64,000 bases of DNA from Ananas comosus. Taxonomy: Eukaryota > Streptophyta > Magnoliopsida > Poales > Bromeliaceae. Position numbers and translations under genes: made by a program. The stretch lies in contig NC_033637.1 of the NCBI RefSeq assembly GCF_001540865.1, positions 7,409,439 to 7,473,438 of the forward strand. Direction: 5' to 3'. Below are positions 23,707 to 35,894 of this stretch, one piece after another. The notes under the pieces are model-generated. The model did not search any database. It worked only from the letters and a program-made list of their open reading frames with translations, and was not told the DNA's origin. Numbering within the stretch: the stretch's first letter is position 1; the number at the start of each line of letters is the position of its first letter.

Positions 23707-23726
23707 CTCTATATATATATATATAT
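23668..23726. repeat. (CT)n followed by (TA)n microsatellite
   Basis: The mirror image of the tract at 23357-23451, across the MITE. Confidence 0.95.
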
Positions 23727-24809
23727 GAATATTATTAAAAAATATATAAATATAATATATTTTAATTATATGTAGGCTGAGTGAGTAATCTGAATTTAAT
23801 TAAAATTGGGTCAATGCTGTTGACCCACAAAACCAAACCTAATATGTCAACAAAAGGGCAAAATCCTACTAAATTACACTCTCTCCCTCACTTTTTTCAC
23901 ATAGCCATAAATCCATAATCTCTCTCTCTCTTTCTCTCTCTTTCTCTCCCTCTCTCTCTCTTTTTCTCTGTCTCTCACCCCATGCGGCCAAGCCTGAAAC
24001 CCCCCAAGTTACATAGCAAAAGCACACGTCCACTGTTGCCTACCTTGCCAATAGTTGTGTGCTTAAGAAAATATACATTTAAGATAAAAATTTATTGTTT
24101 ATACAAAATTTTAATTTTAGTTTTATATGATTGGATAGTTTTATCCAATATTTATTTATATAATTTATTTATTTTTTGACTGGATAGATGAAAAGGAATA
24201 ATATAGAGATTTAAGGTGGAAGATAGGCTGAAAAGATTAAATATTCAACTATAAGTTATTTTTTTTTCATATTATAGTATCGTATTTCATATAATTATTT
24301 TATTTTTTGAACTATTAGATATATTTTTATATCAAATTATAGATAATGTTCTATATAAATTAAATTATTGATCGTACGATATTGAGAATTTCAAGCGGCT
24401 CGTTTAGAGCTCGAGCTTGCTCGACTTAAAATTAGACTCGCTCGAGCTCGACTCGTATTAGTTTGAAATCGAATTTGAGCCTAAATTTAGATTTGAAATT
24501 AATTTCAAGTCAAATTTGAGTCTCCGGCCCTAGGCTATGCTTATTAGGTACACCCGCGAGCTTCTCCCCTCTCGACGTAGATGCCGTACATGGGTTGTTA
24601 ATTGGCCATCCACTCATCCAGCGCCGAATCTATTGTCACGGCCGTACATTAATTAATTACAGAGCTCAATATTTATAAAGGCTTTGAAGCAATCCAACTG
24701 GCGACACCTAATCTACTGTCTATCTACTGTAGAATACATAATTTGACAATCCCAGCTCATCAACAAAAATAGCTCTATATTGAGGCAGGTTGTCGTTTAA
24801 GTTAAGGAT

Positions 24810-25290
24810 CAACCGGAGCTTGCCAATTATCCAGTAAAAATTTTGAACATATCTAGTACGCCGTAAATCAATTTTAAAATATATATAAAAAGAATAGGAT
24901 CAGCTTGCTCATGTTCGGTTCGTTAACAGCTCTAATACATTTATTTTATATTTATATATACAAATAAATAATTATATGTTATTATTTAATTTTTAGTCTA
25001 ATTTAAATATAAAGTCTAATTCACTTATAAAGTCTTATATATATAAAGTTTCAATTGTTAGATTAAAATTTAATAGTTAAGATCTCATAAATTTATTTTC
25101 TATAAATATTCTTTCTAATCTTTTTAATTTGTTATTCGTAAGTTAGCTCGTGTTCGGTTCGTTATAAACGAGCCAAACAAGTGTTGAATTTTTCGGTTCG
25201 ATATTTTAATGAGCCGGCCCGTGTTTAGCTTGTTACAGAAGCCGGCGTCAACTCGCTCGCTTTTGACCCGTTGACACCTCTATACACAAG
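24810..25290. repeat. Repeat with GTTCGGTTCGTT and GGGTCAACGG-type ends
   Basis: AT-rich sequence bounded by words such as CATGTTCGGTTCGTTAACAG near 24910 and GACCCGTTGACACCTCT near 25266. Wording is close to the GAGCTCG-type repeats nearby, and GTTGACACC ends are common on dispersed plant MITEs. Exact ends were not found. No gene is seen. Confidence 0.4.
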
Positions 25291-25559
25291 GCTAATATAT
25301 AGATTTGTTCTCTTAATTCGGTTATAATTTTTTAATCTTAAAATATTTTAATTGGCTGTAATACTACCTGTCTGTTGCGAAGCGCATGTCTACACTAGTG
25401 AGATTAAAACTTGAATCCTAGTGGGACTCACCCAACCTCCACCAATGGTAAACAACTTCAAACCCTCTTAATAATATATTCCGATGAACTGTGTTTGCAT
25501 GCACCAATCTAGTAATAACAAAAAATGACCTATTTTTTAGTACTTTCGCTATCTTAGCG

Positions 25560-26325
25560 AGGAAGCCTACTATGTCACGCTTACATCATATAAGCAATAA
25601 CAAATCAATCACATTTCTTTTTTAAAAAATGTACAATAAAAATATTTTTTTATAATTATGATGTGAAATATAGCCTTTTTGCATAAAAAATTCACTAATT
25701 TTGGGCTTTTGCAAATTTGGGTCACCTTTTTGATTTTGCAGATTTGGTTCGAATTTTTAGCAAATTGATCAAAATACCTTTATTACTTTTTCTCTCTTCT
25801 CTTTTTTTTTTCGTTTTTTTTTCTCTTTCCGAAGAAGGCAGCGGAGGTAGAGGTGGAAACAGCTCGCCTCGCCTCCGACCCTACTAGGGCCACGCCACAA
25901 CCCTCCTTCTCCACTATTGTACGGCGACATCGAGGCGCATACTCTTCTCCTCCACCACGCGTCGGAATGCCACAACGTCGTCCTCGTCGGAATGTAACTA
26001 TTTTTCTCCCCTTTCCTCACCGACGTGCTTCTGGGCCCCGAGAAGCACTTTTTCTTTGTCGCCGGTGAAGGCGAGGAAGGCAGGGCGTGAGGGGCAGGGG
26101 GTTGCGTTTTCGCCTTCGCCTCCGTCCACTTCTTCGGCGAAAAAAAAAAGAACACGAGAAAAAAAAAGGAAAGAGAAAAAGTATAAGAGTATTTTGGTCA
26201 GTTTGTTGAAAATTCGGACCGAATCTGCAAAATTGAAAAAGGTGGCCCAGTTTTGCAAAAGTTCAAAACTTATGAATTTTTTATACAAATTGGCCACGTC
26301 ACTAATATAACTGGTGTTTTATAGA
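25560..26325. mobile_element. MITE enlarged by a foldback segment with a GC-rich core
   Basis: The outer parts (25560-25665 and 26293-26325) match the compact MITE at 59380-59572, including TCACTARTATAACYGGTGT. Between them lies a 630-base segment absent from that copy. Its arms, about 25665-25795 and 26180-26297, are inverted repeats sharing CACCTTTTTGATTTTGCAGA and its complement. The core (25835-26140) is GC-rich and codon-like but has no long conserved frame. It may be captured host sequence between inverted repeats, like a Pack-MULE, but I cannot name the source. Confidence 0.65.
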
Positions 26326-28300
26326 ATTTCCCCATCTTGGCTGTATAGTTCTCTCTTCTATCATAGTATCTCCATGTGTACGGGGCATGTTTAGTCGAAA
26401 CTTTCATTCTAGTGGAAAGTTTTGGTAGTAGAGTTAAAGCTCGAAGGGGAAGTTGTTGTTTTTGTTAATAATTCAAGGAACAAAGTTCTCTTCATGTTTT
26501 AAACAGTTTAGGCCATTTAAAAATTCGGCCATACTCTACAGTATAATTTTGTTCCCTGAAGTAATATTTGGATACTATTTATTCCAAAAAAAACACCACA
26601 ATAGTTCATCTTCACTAGCTTCCTTTTTTACAGTAGAGAAACAAATACCAAAATTTTAGTTTAGGAATGTTGCCAAACAAATATATTGGAAGTGAGGATA
26701 CAAAGAAATCAATCATGCATCTACTTTGTACACATGTAAACAGGCTCTAAGAATGGCAGAAATAGTCAAAACATTTTTAGTGAATGTGTGATTCTGCAAT
26801 TGCCAAACCACTACCCTAATTAAGATGGGCCAGAGCCAAAATTCGCAAAAGAAGCATCTTCGGCCCATATAAGCCCATGTATTTTTAGTTTTTGAGAGTG
26901 GCCCATTTGAAATTATTTGGGCTGAAATAGGTGAAACTATTAGTATATTCTACTATATATTTGCAGCTAGATACATATTATTATCATTATTATCATAATA
27001 ATCACTGTTCAGTGATTGAATTAATTGAATTCCACGAGCAAATTTATACATAATAAAGTAGTTTTGTTAGTAAATTAGTAGAGAAATATATTTCAACATC
27101 ATTTCATGGGCGAAAATGAATTTGGGTGAAATTTTTTTCGTAATTGAACGCGTAGACTTGTGATCCATTACGCGAGTCCAGTCATTTTGGAACCATCTCT
27201 CTAAGCTAAGATAGCCTCCCAATTCATTAGCCTAATTCATTGTCCATTATATGTAGTCTCCGAATTTTATACAATTTACTCTCATGAACTCTGGGTTTTA
27301 TGGATTGACGCATACTTAAACTTTCAATTATTTTTGTTCAAGGCATTTTGGCCATTCGAATTAGGATTTTCTTAAAAGATAATGACTTTGATATTATTAG
27401 GTATTAGAATTAATATTATTATATTAACGCAAAAACTCACAACACCATGAAATCTAATAAAAAAATTAATTAAATAAAATTTCTTTTCAAGGGACAATTT
27501 GAGGACGACGCCTATAGTTGAAAGAACTCTCTTTACATATATTTTCGCTTGGAGAAACATGCAACATTTCATTCACTATTTAGGAGTTTTTAGATTCCGA
27601 GTATTTGCTAAAAATTACATGCGAACCTTACCACGTTGTTTGGATTGCTGCATTAGTTGGACTCTAGTTGGAACTAGCTAGATGAGGTGACTTGACTATA
27701 CTATATATAATTTACGCCCAAATATACCATTATTGCTCCAATTGCTCCAATTGTAATAATTTGAAACACTAATTCTATTCAATTTAAAAGTAATCTTACC
27801 TACCTAGCTAATCACCTTTCAAACGGCAAAAAAAAAATTTATTGTTCGTAGAAAGTAATTTCAAATAGGAGCTAAGCTTACCTAGTGAATCACTTTTCAC
27901 ACAACAAAATAATATTTCTTCTATTGTCATCCCGCATGTAGACAGTGATAAAATTAGTAAAAACAATTCATAGCTACAAGCAACGGAACAAATAAAATAT
28001 TTGTAGTTGCAGCGTTTTATATAATGTTATGCTTTGGCACGGAAGTCTAACCAAGCACATATATAGCCAAATCCACCACAGACATATAGGCTGCAGGCCT
28101 TATGCCTACATGGCGTTAGTGCAAAGCACCTGGAAGCATTATGAAAATAAAGCTAAACTCAGGATAACAATTTTGCAAACTAATATTTAATTGATTGCGA
28201 AAATACCAAGATTTCCAAGATACAACACAAATCAACTATTGTAAATTTAGTTACAATCTTTTTGCCAAAATAAATAAATGTCAAATAGTACAAGTCCAAC
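26326..28300. other. No gene recognised; AT-rich intergenic sequence
   Basis: Open frames here are short and resemble nothing known. A block at about 26385-26690 has MITE-like wording (GGCATGTTTAGTCGAAACTT on the left, GTTTAGGAATGTTGCCAAAC on the right) but no clear inverted ends. GGCCCA or TGGGCC words occur four times between 26826 and 26925. The rest shows no repeats or RNA genes that I can see. Confidence 0.5.
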
Positions 28301-29889
28301 TATCACGGGGTCCTAATGAGAAAAAGTGTAGGAGCACTAGTAGTAGCTATCTAACGCGTTTCCCAGCTCGAAATGTGTTCCATCCCGCCCAAGGTACCTA
28401 AAAACATTCCCGGAAGGGATGAGAAACATCCCGCCCAGATGGGTGCTTCGATCCGGAGTCGGTACAGTGGACTAGCTTGGTGATATCTCTCTTTTCCCTT
28501 TTCCTTGCATGTTATGGATAAGCATGATTCCACTCGACTTTCAGTTATTGTTCTGTACTTTCATCCCTACATATGACATGAGTAGAGTGGCGTGGTGTAT
28601 CTTGCATGATCTTATAGTGAGACCTGATTGGTCAGTGTTGATTGGCTCGATGATCTGAGTGATCTCTTGACATGTGTTAGTTGTTGCTATTCTCGGCTTG
28701 TTGCCATCCTGTGGATTGAGCATTTCGCATCGGTCGTCACAGCTCATTTAGCACTTCATGTACACCAGCGGTTTGGCTCCCTTGGGGGTGTTTTTTTTTT
28801 CGAAAAAGTGGTCGTCTTCTCGACCCGTGAGCCTCTTGCTAGGTGCTTGCGGAGGTTGTGTGCCAGTGGGTGAGCATACTGTGACATAGCCTGCGATCTT
28901 CGGATCTATAGGGCATAGTGATTGGGTTTTCAGTTTATTTATAGTTGATGCATATGTTCATTATTTGCAGAAGTAGTAGTTCATATCTGTTTATACCCGT
29001 TCTCCATTATTCGCTACTGTACTTGATATATACATATCTATCTGTTGTTCCTCCTTTGCCGGTGAGTATGCCTCGCCTTCGTAGGCATATGGTACCCATT
29101 GGGAGGGGAGACATGTTTACATGTTCTCATCCCCACCAATTTTCAGGTGATCTCAGTGGTGGGAGTCGTGACGGTGTGTGAGGCGCGATAGTGAGTGAGC
29201 AATAGAGATTCCGACCAATCATCTTTTGGGTACGGTTATTATGTCTTGACCCTCCTCTTCATGTTGGTTAATAAACTAGAGTTTATGTGGTTCAGTTATT
29301 TGCTTGTTTGATTGTCGGATTTGGTGGTTTTTGAGTATTATGAATACTTGTTGTTTCTCAATAATTCAATGTGATACTCGTGGTTTATCTGAGATATGTG
29401 ATTAATGGTTTTATCGTACGTGATTTTCTACCCCTTGTGGTAGCTGGCTTTTCAAAGATTGAGTTTTCGTGTGGGAAATAGCTTTAAAAGATTTTTGAAT
29501 GGTTTTTATAGACGAACAATTGGAGTTTAAAATCAAAGTTTTCAGGTAGGGAGCACTTGTAAATAGGATAATTATTGTATTGTGCATCACATCATCCAGC
29601 ACCTAATGAGTGATTAGAGGCATATATCATCTTTAAGGATGGCTAGCTGTATGGAATTGCATGGCATCAATTGCTTGTGGATTGGTGAATATAGGTTGTA
29701 TGTTGTGATCCTATTGATGTTGTTGTTGGGTACGCCATGCAAATATAAAAGAGACTATCCATGTGGGTAGAGAAACTTTGTATTTGTGGCGGGTCTGTAC
29801 GTCCCGTGGGCCAGACCGTTACCAAAAAAAAAAAAAAATTCACTACTCTGATTTATAAAAAGGCACTGTTTTAGGCCCTGGGGCATGAC
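28301..29889 (+). repeat. Probable gypsy LTR remnant
   Basis: The right end reads CCTGGGGCATGACA at 29876-29889, close to the plus-oriented LTR ends GGGGCGTGACA (40947) and GGGAGTGACA (34929). It is preceded by GTGGCGGGTCTGTACGTCCC near 29788, like the CGGGTCTGG words in those LTRs. The body has GT-rich, U5-like sequence. The left end and a target duplication were not found, so the extent is a guess. Confidence 0.45.
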
Positions 29890-30034
29890 ATACCCAAATT
29901 TTTTTTTTTAAAGGGGTTATAAGATTCTAAAAGGCTTACCATGAAATTCACTAAAAATTATAAACAAATAGGTGAAAAATACCTTAGACCAGGAAAAACT
30001 TGTCAAATCTCCAAATCAAAACAATTAGGCTTCA
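29890..30034. other. Junction sequence of unknown origin
   Basis: AT-rich sequence between the LTR remnant ending at 29889 and the first recognisable reverse transcriptase of element C. It may be decayed pol. Confidence 0.3.
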
Positions 30035-31925
30035 AGTCCAACCTAAAAGTGCAACTTTTTAGGGTCTATCAAATCCCAACTTTGAAAATCACATTCCTTA
30101 AAAATAGAACTTTTTCGAAGCCAAAATTCGTACTTCTTCAGTTTGATGAATAGTTTTCTCTCTCAAAGAATTTCCAAGACCTCTCTTAGATGCTTTTTAT
30201 ATTCTTTGTTATTTCGGGAGTAAACCAAAATGTCATCAATGAAGACCATAATAAATTGGTCTAAGAATGGCTTAAAGATATGATTCATAAGATTCATAAA
30301 GGCCATAGAAAAATTGATTAGCCCAAACGGCATGACGACATATTCATAGTGACCTATCACGTCCTAAATGTCATTTTGTGCACATTCTCTGGTTTGATAC
30401 TCAATTGATGTAAAGATCAATTTTGGAATACACTTGGAACTCCCGTGGCTAATCAAACAGATCATCAATGTGTGGCAGTGGATACTTAATTATTATTGCG
30501 ACTATATTGAGTTCTTTGTAATCCATGCACAACCACAAGAATCCATCATTTTTCTTTACGAATAGCATCGGGGCCTCCCATGAGGACACACTCGGCTTGA
30601 TAAAGTCCTTCTTTAACAAATCTTGCAATAGAGCTTTAAGATCTCTCAACTTTGTCGGTACTATGTGGTAGGGTGTCTTAGATATCGGTACAGTAATTAC
30701 AAACTTAAACTTCTCGTTTGACTACAGTTTTGGTAACTCCTTTAGGAACATATCAGAAGCTCTCGGGCTACCAGGATGCCTTCAAGTACCAGAGACTCTG
30801 CTCGGTCTTTCACCACAATGGCCAAGTAGGCCACATATTTACCATTGATCAACTTTTTGCCTCAGGACATGGAGACAATCATAGAAAAAACCAAGCTTCT
30901 ATAACCTTGGTAGACAAAATCCTTTTGCCTTGGTTCTTGAAAATAATAACTCGACTCTCACAACCGATAGTAGTATAGAATTTAAAGAGACAGCCTAGCC
31001 CTAGCACATGTCGAAACCTTCCATATGTTTCAACACAAAAATATTCATTAATTATTGGCATGATCCAATCGCCTATCCACAATAGACAGGTGGGGCAATA
31101 GTCGGAGACACAGAATGCATGGTCCAAAACATGAACTCACTTAGAGTGTGGCCTCTATGATGCTAATCCCAAAAATAAGAGCAAATGTTCTACTTTTAAA
31201 TAAATGCAATGCACCTATATCAAACTACACCCTACATGTTACATTATTTAGTAAAATAATACCTGCCACGATGTCATAGGCGGCTGGTTGATCCTCCACC
31301 TATGTGGCAAACACCCGGCCACCAAGTGCTTGTCAAGTCTTATCCGGCTATCGCGACATAGAGGGACACCCGCACGAGGTGATAGTAGGTGCTGCCCCCA
31401 AAGACTGATTTTGGGTGGATGGAATAGAACCTAAAGAAGGGGCTGGTGATGAATACCTATAGCAATCGACAACCATGTGGCCCAACCGACCACATTTGTA
31501 GCATCTCTTTTCCCACTACTCGCATTGTTGGGCCAATTGGTTTCACCATAGATCACGTACTGAGATTGGGGTTGTGAAGCATTATACTCGTGCTACTATG
31601 ATTGGCCCTTAGAACCGCCCGAGGTACACTTTTTTCTCTTTGCCTATCTTGAAGACCTCATGCCTTATGCACACCATGGACTGGCCCCTGTCTACCTACT
31701 AAGCGTGGTTCACAACTGCTTCAAAGGTTTGCAAGTTGAGCGATTGGACTATCATGTAGATTCCCGGTCAGAGGTCACACTCAAAGGACTGGGCATTATT
31801 CTTCTCATCTCGCACAACAAATGGCATGCAACTAATGATGTGGGAGAACTCTTACTTGTACTCTTGCACCATACGGTTTCCCTAGCAGATGCTTTTAAAA
31901 TTCTTTCATTTGCTGCTTGTTGCTG
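30035..31925 (-). pseudogene. Element C pol and late gag (old gypsy, broken)
   Basis: On the minus strand from 31925 downward: a degenerate zinc-knuckle region near 31470-31520, a protease region near 31195-31270 where the catalytic DTG reads DIG, and a protease-RT linker at 31127-30879. Reverse transcriptase follows ([41 protein letters not shown]) and after a frame break [10 protein letters not shown] and the intact catalytic FIDDILVYS near 30230. Homology fades near 30035, so RNase H, integrase and the 3' LTR are missing. Upstream gag continues at 34935 beyond an inserted solo LTR. The decay is heavier than in elements A and B. Confidence 0.82.
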
Positions 31926-32111
31926 TGTAGTACACTGAATTTTAGCAAATTGCAAGGTTCTAGTGTAGGTTCTAGTGTAAGAATAGTATTATGAACTATT
32001 ATAAATATTTTAGGGGTCAGTGGTAGTGTATCGATCCTTAACTTATGCTCTATGAGTGTGAGAACGGGTTCTTAACACTAAAATCTGCAAATTGCAGGTT
32101 TTGAGTGCTGA

Positions 32112-32344
32112 GTACCGGTACCTGAGTAAGGTACCGAAATCCTATAGAATGCCAAAATATGCTGCTCTCGGGTTTGAGGAGCTGGGCATTGAGTACCGAT
32201 ACAGGATGGTGAGTACCGGTACTAGGCTGAGTACCGGTATTGCATCGGGCTAGAACCGGTATGCTGTATAAAATCCGATTGTCCCGCGCTCGGGTTTTGC
32301 GACAGGAGTACTCGGTATCGGTACTCTAATTTGAGTACCGGTAC
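32112..32344. promoter_or_regulatory. GTACCGGTAC palindrome cluster in solo LTR
   Basis: Exact copies at 32112-32121, 32213-32222 and 32335-32344, with near-copies GTACCGATAC, GTACCGGTAT and GTATCGGTAC between. They begin about 190 bases after the LTR start, the same U3 position as in element A. A clear TATA box was not found after them. Confidence 0.65.
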
Positions 32345-33240
32345 TCAATGCTGCAATTGTATTGTTTTGTGTGTAGTGTGCTATTTGTGAGTTATTGAGG
32401 GGCTTAATTGCGATTGTTGCAGTTGTCTTTATCCTCAACTGCCCCCCAGTTGTTCTTTCTTGTGCTAGAACCAGAGGATAGGTGAGCTCCTTCTCATTCT
32501 CTCTCTTGAATTCCTCCCAATTCTTGTGGAATTGAAGCAATTGATCTCTTTTTCTTCTCTTTTTCCATGGAAGCTTGCTTTGTGATTCTTGGAGGAATCT
32601 TGAAAGTGTAGGGGAGTATTTTTGAGGATCTAACTCCAACCCTAGCTCAACTCTAGCTTGGTTTGGAGCTCTTTGGATGATTAGTAATCTAATTACTCCT
32701 TTTAAGTGTAAATTTGGGAGAATTTGTGGAATTAAGAGGTATAATTGGGAATTCCTATTTTGAGGCTTTTGTAACCTAATTGGTGGTTGGTAAATTCTCT
32801 TATAGGTTGGAATTGAAGCATCCCAACCTCAATTGAAGTTTTGGATAAGTTTTTCCTCTATTTAAGGTATTTTCTACCTATTTTTGGGTTAATTTTGAGG
32901 AATTTCGTGGGAAGCTTATTTGAAGCTTCTAATCAATTTAGATTGTTTGTTAGGGTGCTAAGAGGCTAGAGGATAACTTCGTTTGAGCCAACGAAGGAGT
33001 TCGAGGGGTATCTTGTGGGTTTGACCTGACCGAAATGGGTGAACTCTTCCTATGTCATTTCGATGTTGTAAAATTAGAAGTCATGCATATTCATGCTAGT
33101 GTAGCATAAATGAATTTTTGAATGTATAAAATATACATATTACACATGTGAAAGTTATACCTCTATATAGTAGAGAGATGTTTATTGAACTTGTTTAGCA
33201 TACTTGTATAGCACACTTGTTGGCGTACTTTGCATGCAGT

Positions 33241-33892
33241 TTAGTATACTTGTGTAGACAAGTTGACTATGACAATTGAATGATAGTTTAGTATACTTGT
33301 GTAGACAAGTTGACTATGGTAATTGAATGATGGTTTAGTATACTTGTCACTACATCAGAATTAGGTTATAGGGACATATGTTTGGGACACTTTTGTGTAA
33401 GTGTCTCATTTATGCCAAAACTTTTTAAAAAATCTATTAAGGCCTAAATATAATGCCCAATCCAACTAAAAATAAAAGGTTACTCTATTCAACTCACCCC
33501 ACCCAGCCTATTCGGCCCGATTACAAACAAAAAAGAAAAAAAAATTGATCACCATCTCCTCTTCTCCCCTCACTCAATCCACTGAAACCCTAGACGAAGA
33601 GGCCTTCGCTCTCTTCCTCATTCGCCACCGCAACCACCGAGGTAGAGTTCCGGTAGTTGCTAAATGCTTAAAAAAGTGTTGGTAAATTAGCAGCACTCTT
33701 TTTAGGTTATACTGACACTCTTAAACTGTCACTATATACCTAGCGACTCCACATATAACAACACTTTTTAAAAGTGTCGGTAATTTAGCCAGCAGCACTA
33801 TTTTTGACCTATACCGATATTTAAAAGTGTCGCTATACACCGTTTTTGTTGTAGTGTGTGTAGACAAGTTGACTATGGCAATTGAATGGTAG
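33241..33892 (+). repeat. 47-bp tandem repeat, three units, split by a CACTA element
   Basis: Units start TTAGTATACTTGTGTAGACA at 33241 and 33288. The third starts at 33335, is cut at 33347 and resumes at 33857. Spacing is exactly 47 bases. Confidence 0.88.
33345..33859. mobile_element. Non-autonomous CACTA (En/Spm-like) element
   Basis: The element runs 33348-33856 (509 bases), starting CACTACATCAGAA and ending TTTTTGTTGTAGTG, so both ends carry the CACTAC inverted terminus. It is flanked by the 3-bp duplication TGT (33345-33347 and 33857-33859), typical of this superfamily. The intact neighbouring 47-bp unit shows the empty site. Subterminal words such as AAAGTGTCGCTATA recur inverted near both ends. 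There is no transposase. Confidence 0.9.
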
Positions 33893-34934
33893 TAGCTAGT
33901 ATGAATTTAATGATGTTGTACATGACTTAGTTAAATAACTAAACCTCTACATTGTGATATAGAATTCGACCTTTGGGTCACTAGTAGGCATGCCATGTTT
34001 TACACATGATGACTGAGAACTCTATATTATTGACCATGCTTGCTTGCCATTGTGCTTATTCGCACAAGCTTGTGAGGGTCGCTGCCGGCACTCCGGAGTT
34101 GGCCTATGCGACATCATGCTCGTCGTGCGGGATTGGGCGCCGAAGTAGATTGCCTTGGGGAGTGTTGACTACCATGGGGCCATTAGGCACGGCGCAAGCC
34201 GGACAACACTTTGCGTAGGTCCTCATTATATTGGAAAATGACATCTAAATGCGTAATTTAGCCATCACTACTAGATAGTGTTTACTAGTTGGCCATATCA
34301 TTTACATGCTCATTCATGATAGAATAGTATTTGTACTTGTTAAATAACATGTAGATTTGGAGGCACAGTAGTATTAGTAATTTATCTTTTGCTTAACATT
34401 CATGCTATGCCATTAGTTGTTTACATACTATATATGCCTTACTGACCTAGTGGTGTAATTCGCTGATATCGGTGGCTTACCCACTGGGAATTATTGTTCA
34501 ATAGTTCTCATTCCCATATTGTTGTTGTTTTTGTTTTCAGAGCCATCCACAGTGGGAGAGGCTAGGGATCGCGGCAAGGGGTCGCGTCTAGCTAGAGTTA
34601 GCTCAGAGCTTCTTTTAGGTGGTCACTTTTCTTTTTGGTCTAGTTGAGAGGTGTACTTATCCATGATGTACAGAGACCACCATGTATATATAGTTTTATT
34701 TATGGCTACCTTGATGTATGTATTTTGAGATGGTTGATGTTAGTTATCTACTTTCTTTTTTACTTGATAGTTGAGAGTAGCTTATTATGTATGCTCTAAT
34801 ACCATGTTAGATTTATTTCTTTCCTTGTGTTATTTCTAACATGTTTATTGTAGACGCCTTGTATGCACCGGGCATACAGCGAGCCTGTGTACGTACCTGG
34901 TAGGCTTTCGCTGGGGCCCGGGAGTGACATGCTG

Positions 34935-35482
34935 TCAGGGAAATATGATTCAAAGAGAAAACCTCCAAAACCCCTCCCACATCAGGGGTGGCAAGGTGGT
35001 AGATCATTTGGCTTCTCTGTCTTTTACTACCGATTAGCCATCTTGTCCAAATAGTGAATGGCTAAGTACATCCGTGCACTCGTAGTTATAGATCGACAGT
35101 TTGAACTTTCAAAAATTAGAAAGACTCTTCTGAGCTCGCTTATGCTCTGCCTCTAAAGAATTATGTTTCGTGATGGAGATGACTGAATCGGCCCTAAAGA
35201 ATGTTTCCCTTTTCGGCCTCAATGGTGTGGGGTGCGTCGAGAAGGTCACGACCGCCACCGTGATGCATTTAGTGGAATTCCACATAGGAGGCGGAGGAGT
35301 CAGTTCTTGACATACCGGTGCAGCTTTCGCTTGCTACGCGGTAAACTTATGGAGCTTCTTTATCTACTCCTCTTGGCACATAAGGCCTCAACTTGCCTTT
35401 TGACCTCACCAATCAGTGCGGCCATTCGGATTTGTAACTCTTGCACTTCACTCGAGCTAGAGTGTTCAGGTGCCTTAGGCCG
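34935..35482 (-). pseudogene. Element C gag, middle part (broken)
   Basis: On the minus strand from 35482 the sequence reads SSSSEVQELQIRMAALIGEV, the coiled-coil-like gag N-terminal segment also present in elements A and B. It decays into stops toward 34935. The first 15 or so codons lie beyond copia element D at 40325-40371. The piece is bounded by two insertions, each with a target duplication. Confidence 0.75.
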
Positions 35483-35803
35483 TGTTACGACAAAACGTAC
35501 CAACAGAAACAAAAATGGTGAACGCAAAATAGATAAACAACAAGCAGAAAAAAAAGAACACAGATTTACGTGAAAAACCGTTTTTAGGGAAAAACCACGA
35601 GCGAGGGAGGAGAGAACTTCACTATCGAGAAAAAGAGAATACAATGTTCAAAGTACAATCGACCACCATCAGTCGCCTCGCTACCCACCACAGACATTCA
35701 TTTTCATCCATAAACTTATTTTCAAATTGTTGCACCGCAAAACTGTTGGCAAGTCGAAAGTTGCAAACTAAAGTTGATTATCAATTTCGAGTCATATCTA
35801 GCA
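35483..35803 (-). repeat. Element D 3' LTR
   Basis: 321 bases, TGTTACGAC to TATCTAGCA on the plus strand. It matches 39905-40324 except for the extra 95 bases there. Confidence 0.88.
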
Positions 35804-35819
35804 AATTAATCTCCACCTT
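35804..35819 (-). other. Element D polypurine tract
   Basis: The minus strand carries AAGGTGGAGATTAATT, the usual copia polypurine word, next to the 3' LTR. It has the same core as the tract at 5591. Confidence 0.75.
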
Positions 35820-35894
35820 GACGAGAATTTTCTTTAAATGAAACAGCAACCATAACTCTCCACTTTCTCCACAAAGCCCCTGAGGGCAGTCCAA

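Larger units (their letters stand above)
23178..24533. mobile_element. Inserted repeat with GAGCTCG-rich ends
   Basis: About 1.36 kb interrupts the LTR-like repeat. Both ends are rich in GAGCTCG, GGCTCG and GCTCGAG words, in inverted relation (23190-23350 and 24385-24530). The right part, 23760-24530, matches 59790-60255 in reverse orientation. Inside lie a smaller MITE (23452-23670) and microsatellites. No open frame resembles a transposase, so I take it as a non-autonomous element of unknown class. Confidence 0.55.
22684..24720 (-). repeat. Diverged LTR-like repeat (copy 2), split by an insertion
   Basis: The outer parts (22684-23177 and 24534-24720) match 3118-3500. The join would fall at the word TTATGCATAAG|GCTATGC. 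The plus strand carries AATATTTATAAAGGC near 24670. It lies on the 5' side of the minus-strand copia gag, where a 5' LTR would be. The middle is a separate inserted repeat. Confidence 0.5.
31921..34934 (+). mobile_element. Solo LTR in element C gag (gypsy family of element A)
   Basis: The LTR proper is 31926-34929, flanked by TGCTG at 31921-31925 and 34930-34934. It starts TGTAGTACACTGAATTTTAGC, the complement of the element A LTR end, and closes with a GGGCATACAGCGAG...GGGAGTGACA stretch matching the complement of the LTR start. It is therefore plus-oriented relative to the surrounding minus-strand element. Length is 3004 bases including a 509-base CACTA insertion. A single LTR with target duplication points to LTR-LTR recombination. 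Confidence 0.9.

Noticed and set aside
25769..26155. A 128-codon open frame in the GC-rich foldback core
   Set aside because: Low-complexity ends (poly-F, poly-K) and no recognisable domain. Treated as captured or element sequence.
33241..33347. A short repeat array as a possible CRISPR
   Set aside because: The 47-bp units are contiguous with no spacers, and this is a plant LTR.
35232..35573. A 113-codon plus-strand frame
   Set aside because: It is the antisense of element C gag running into the element D LTR.
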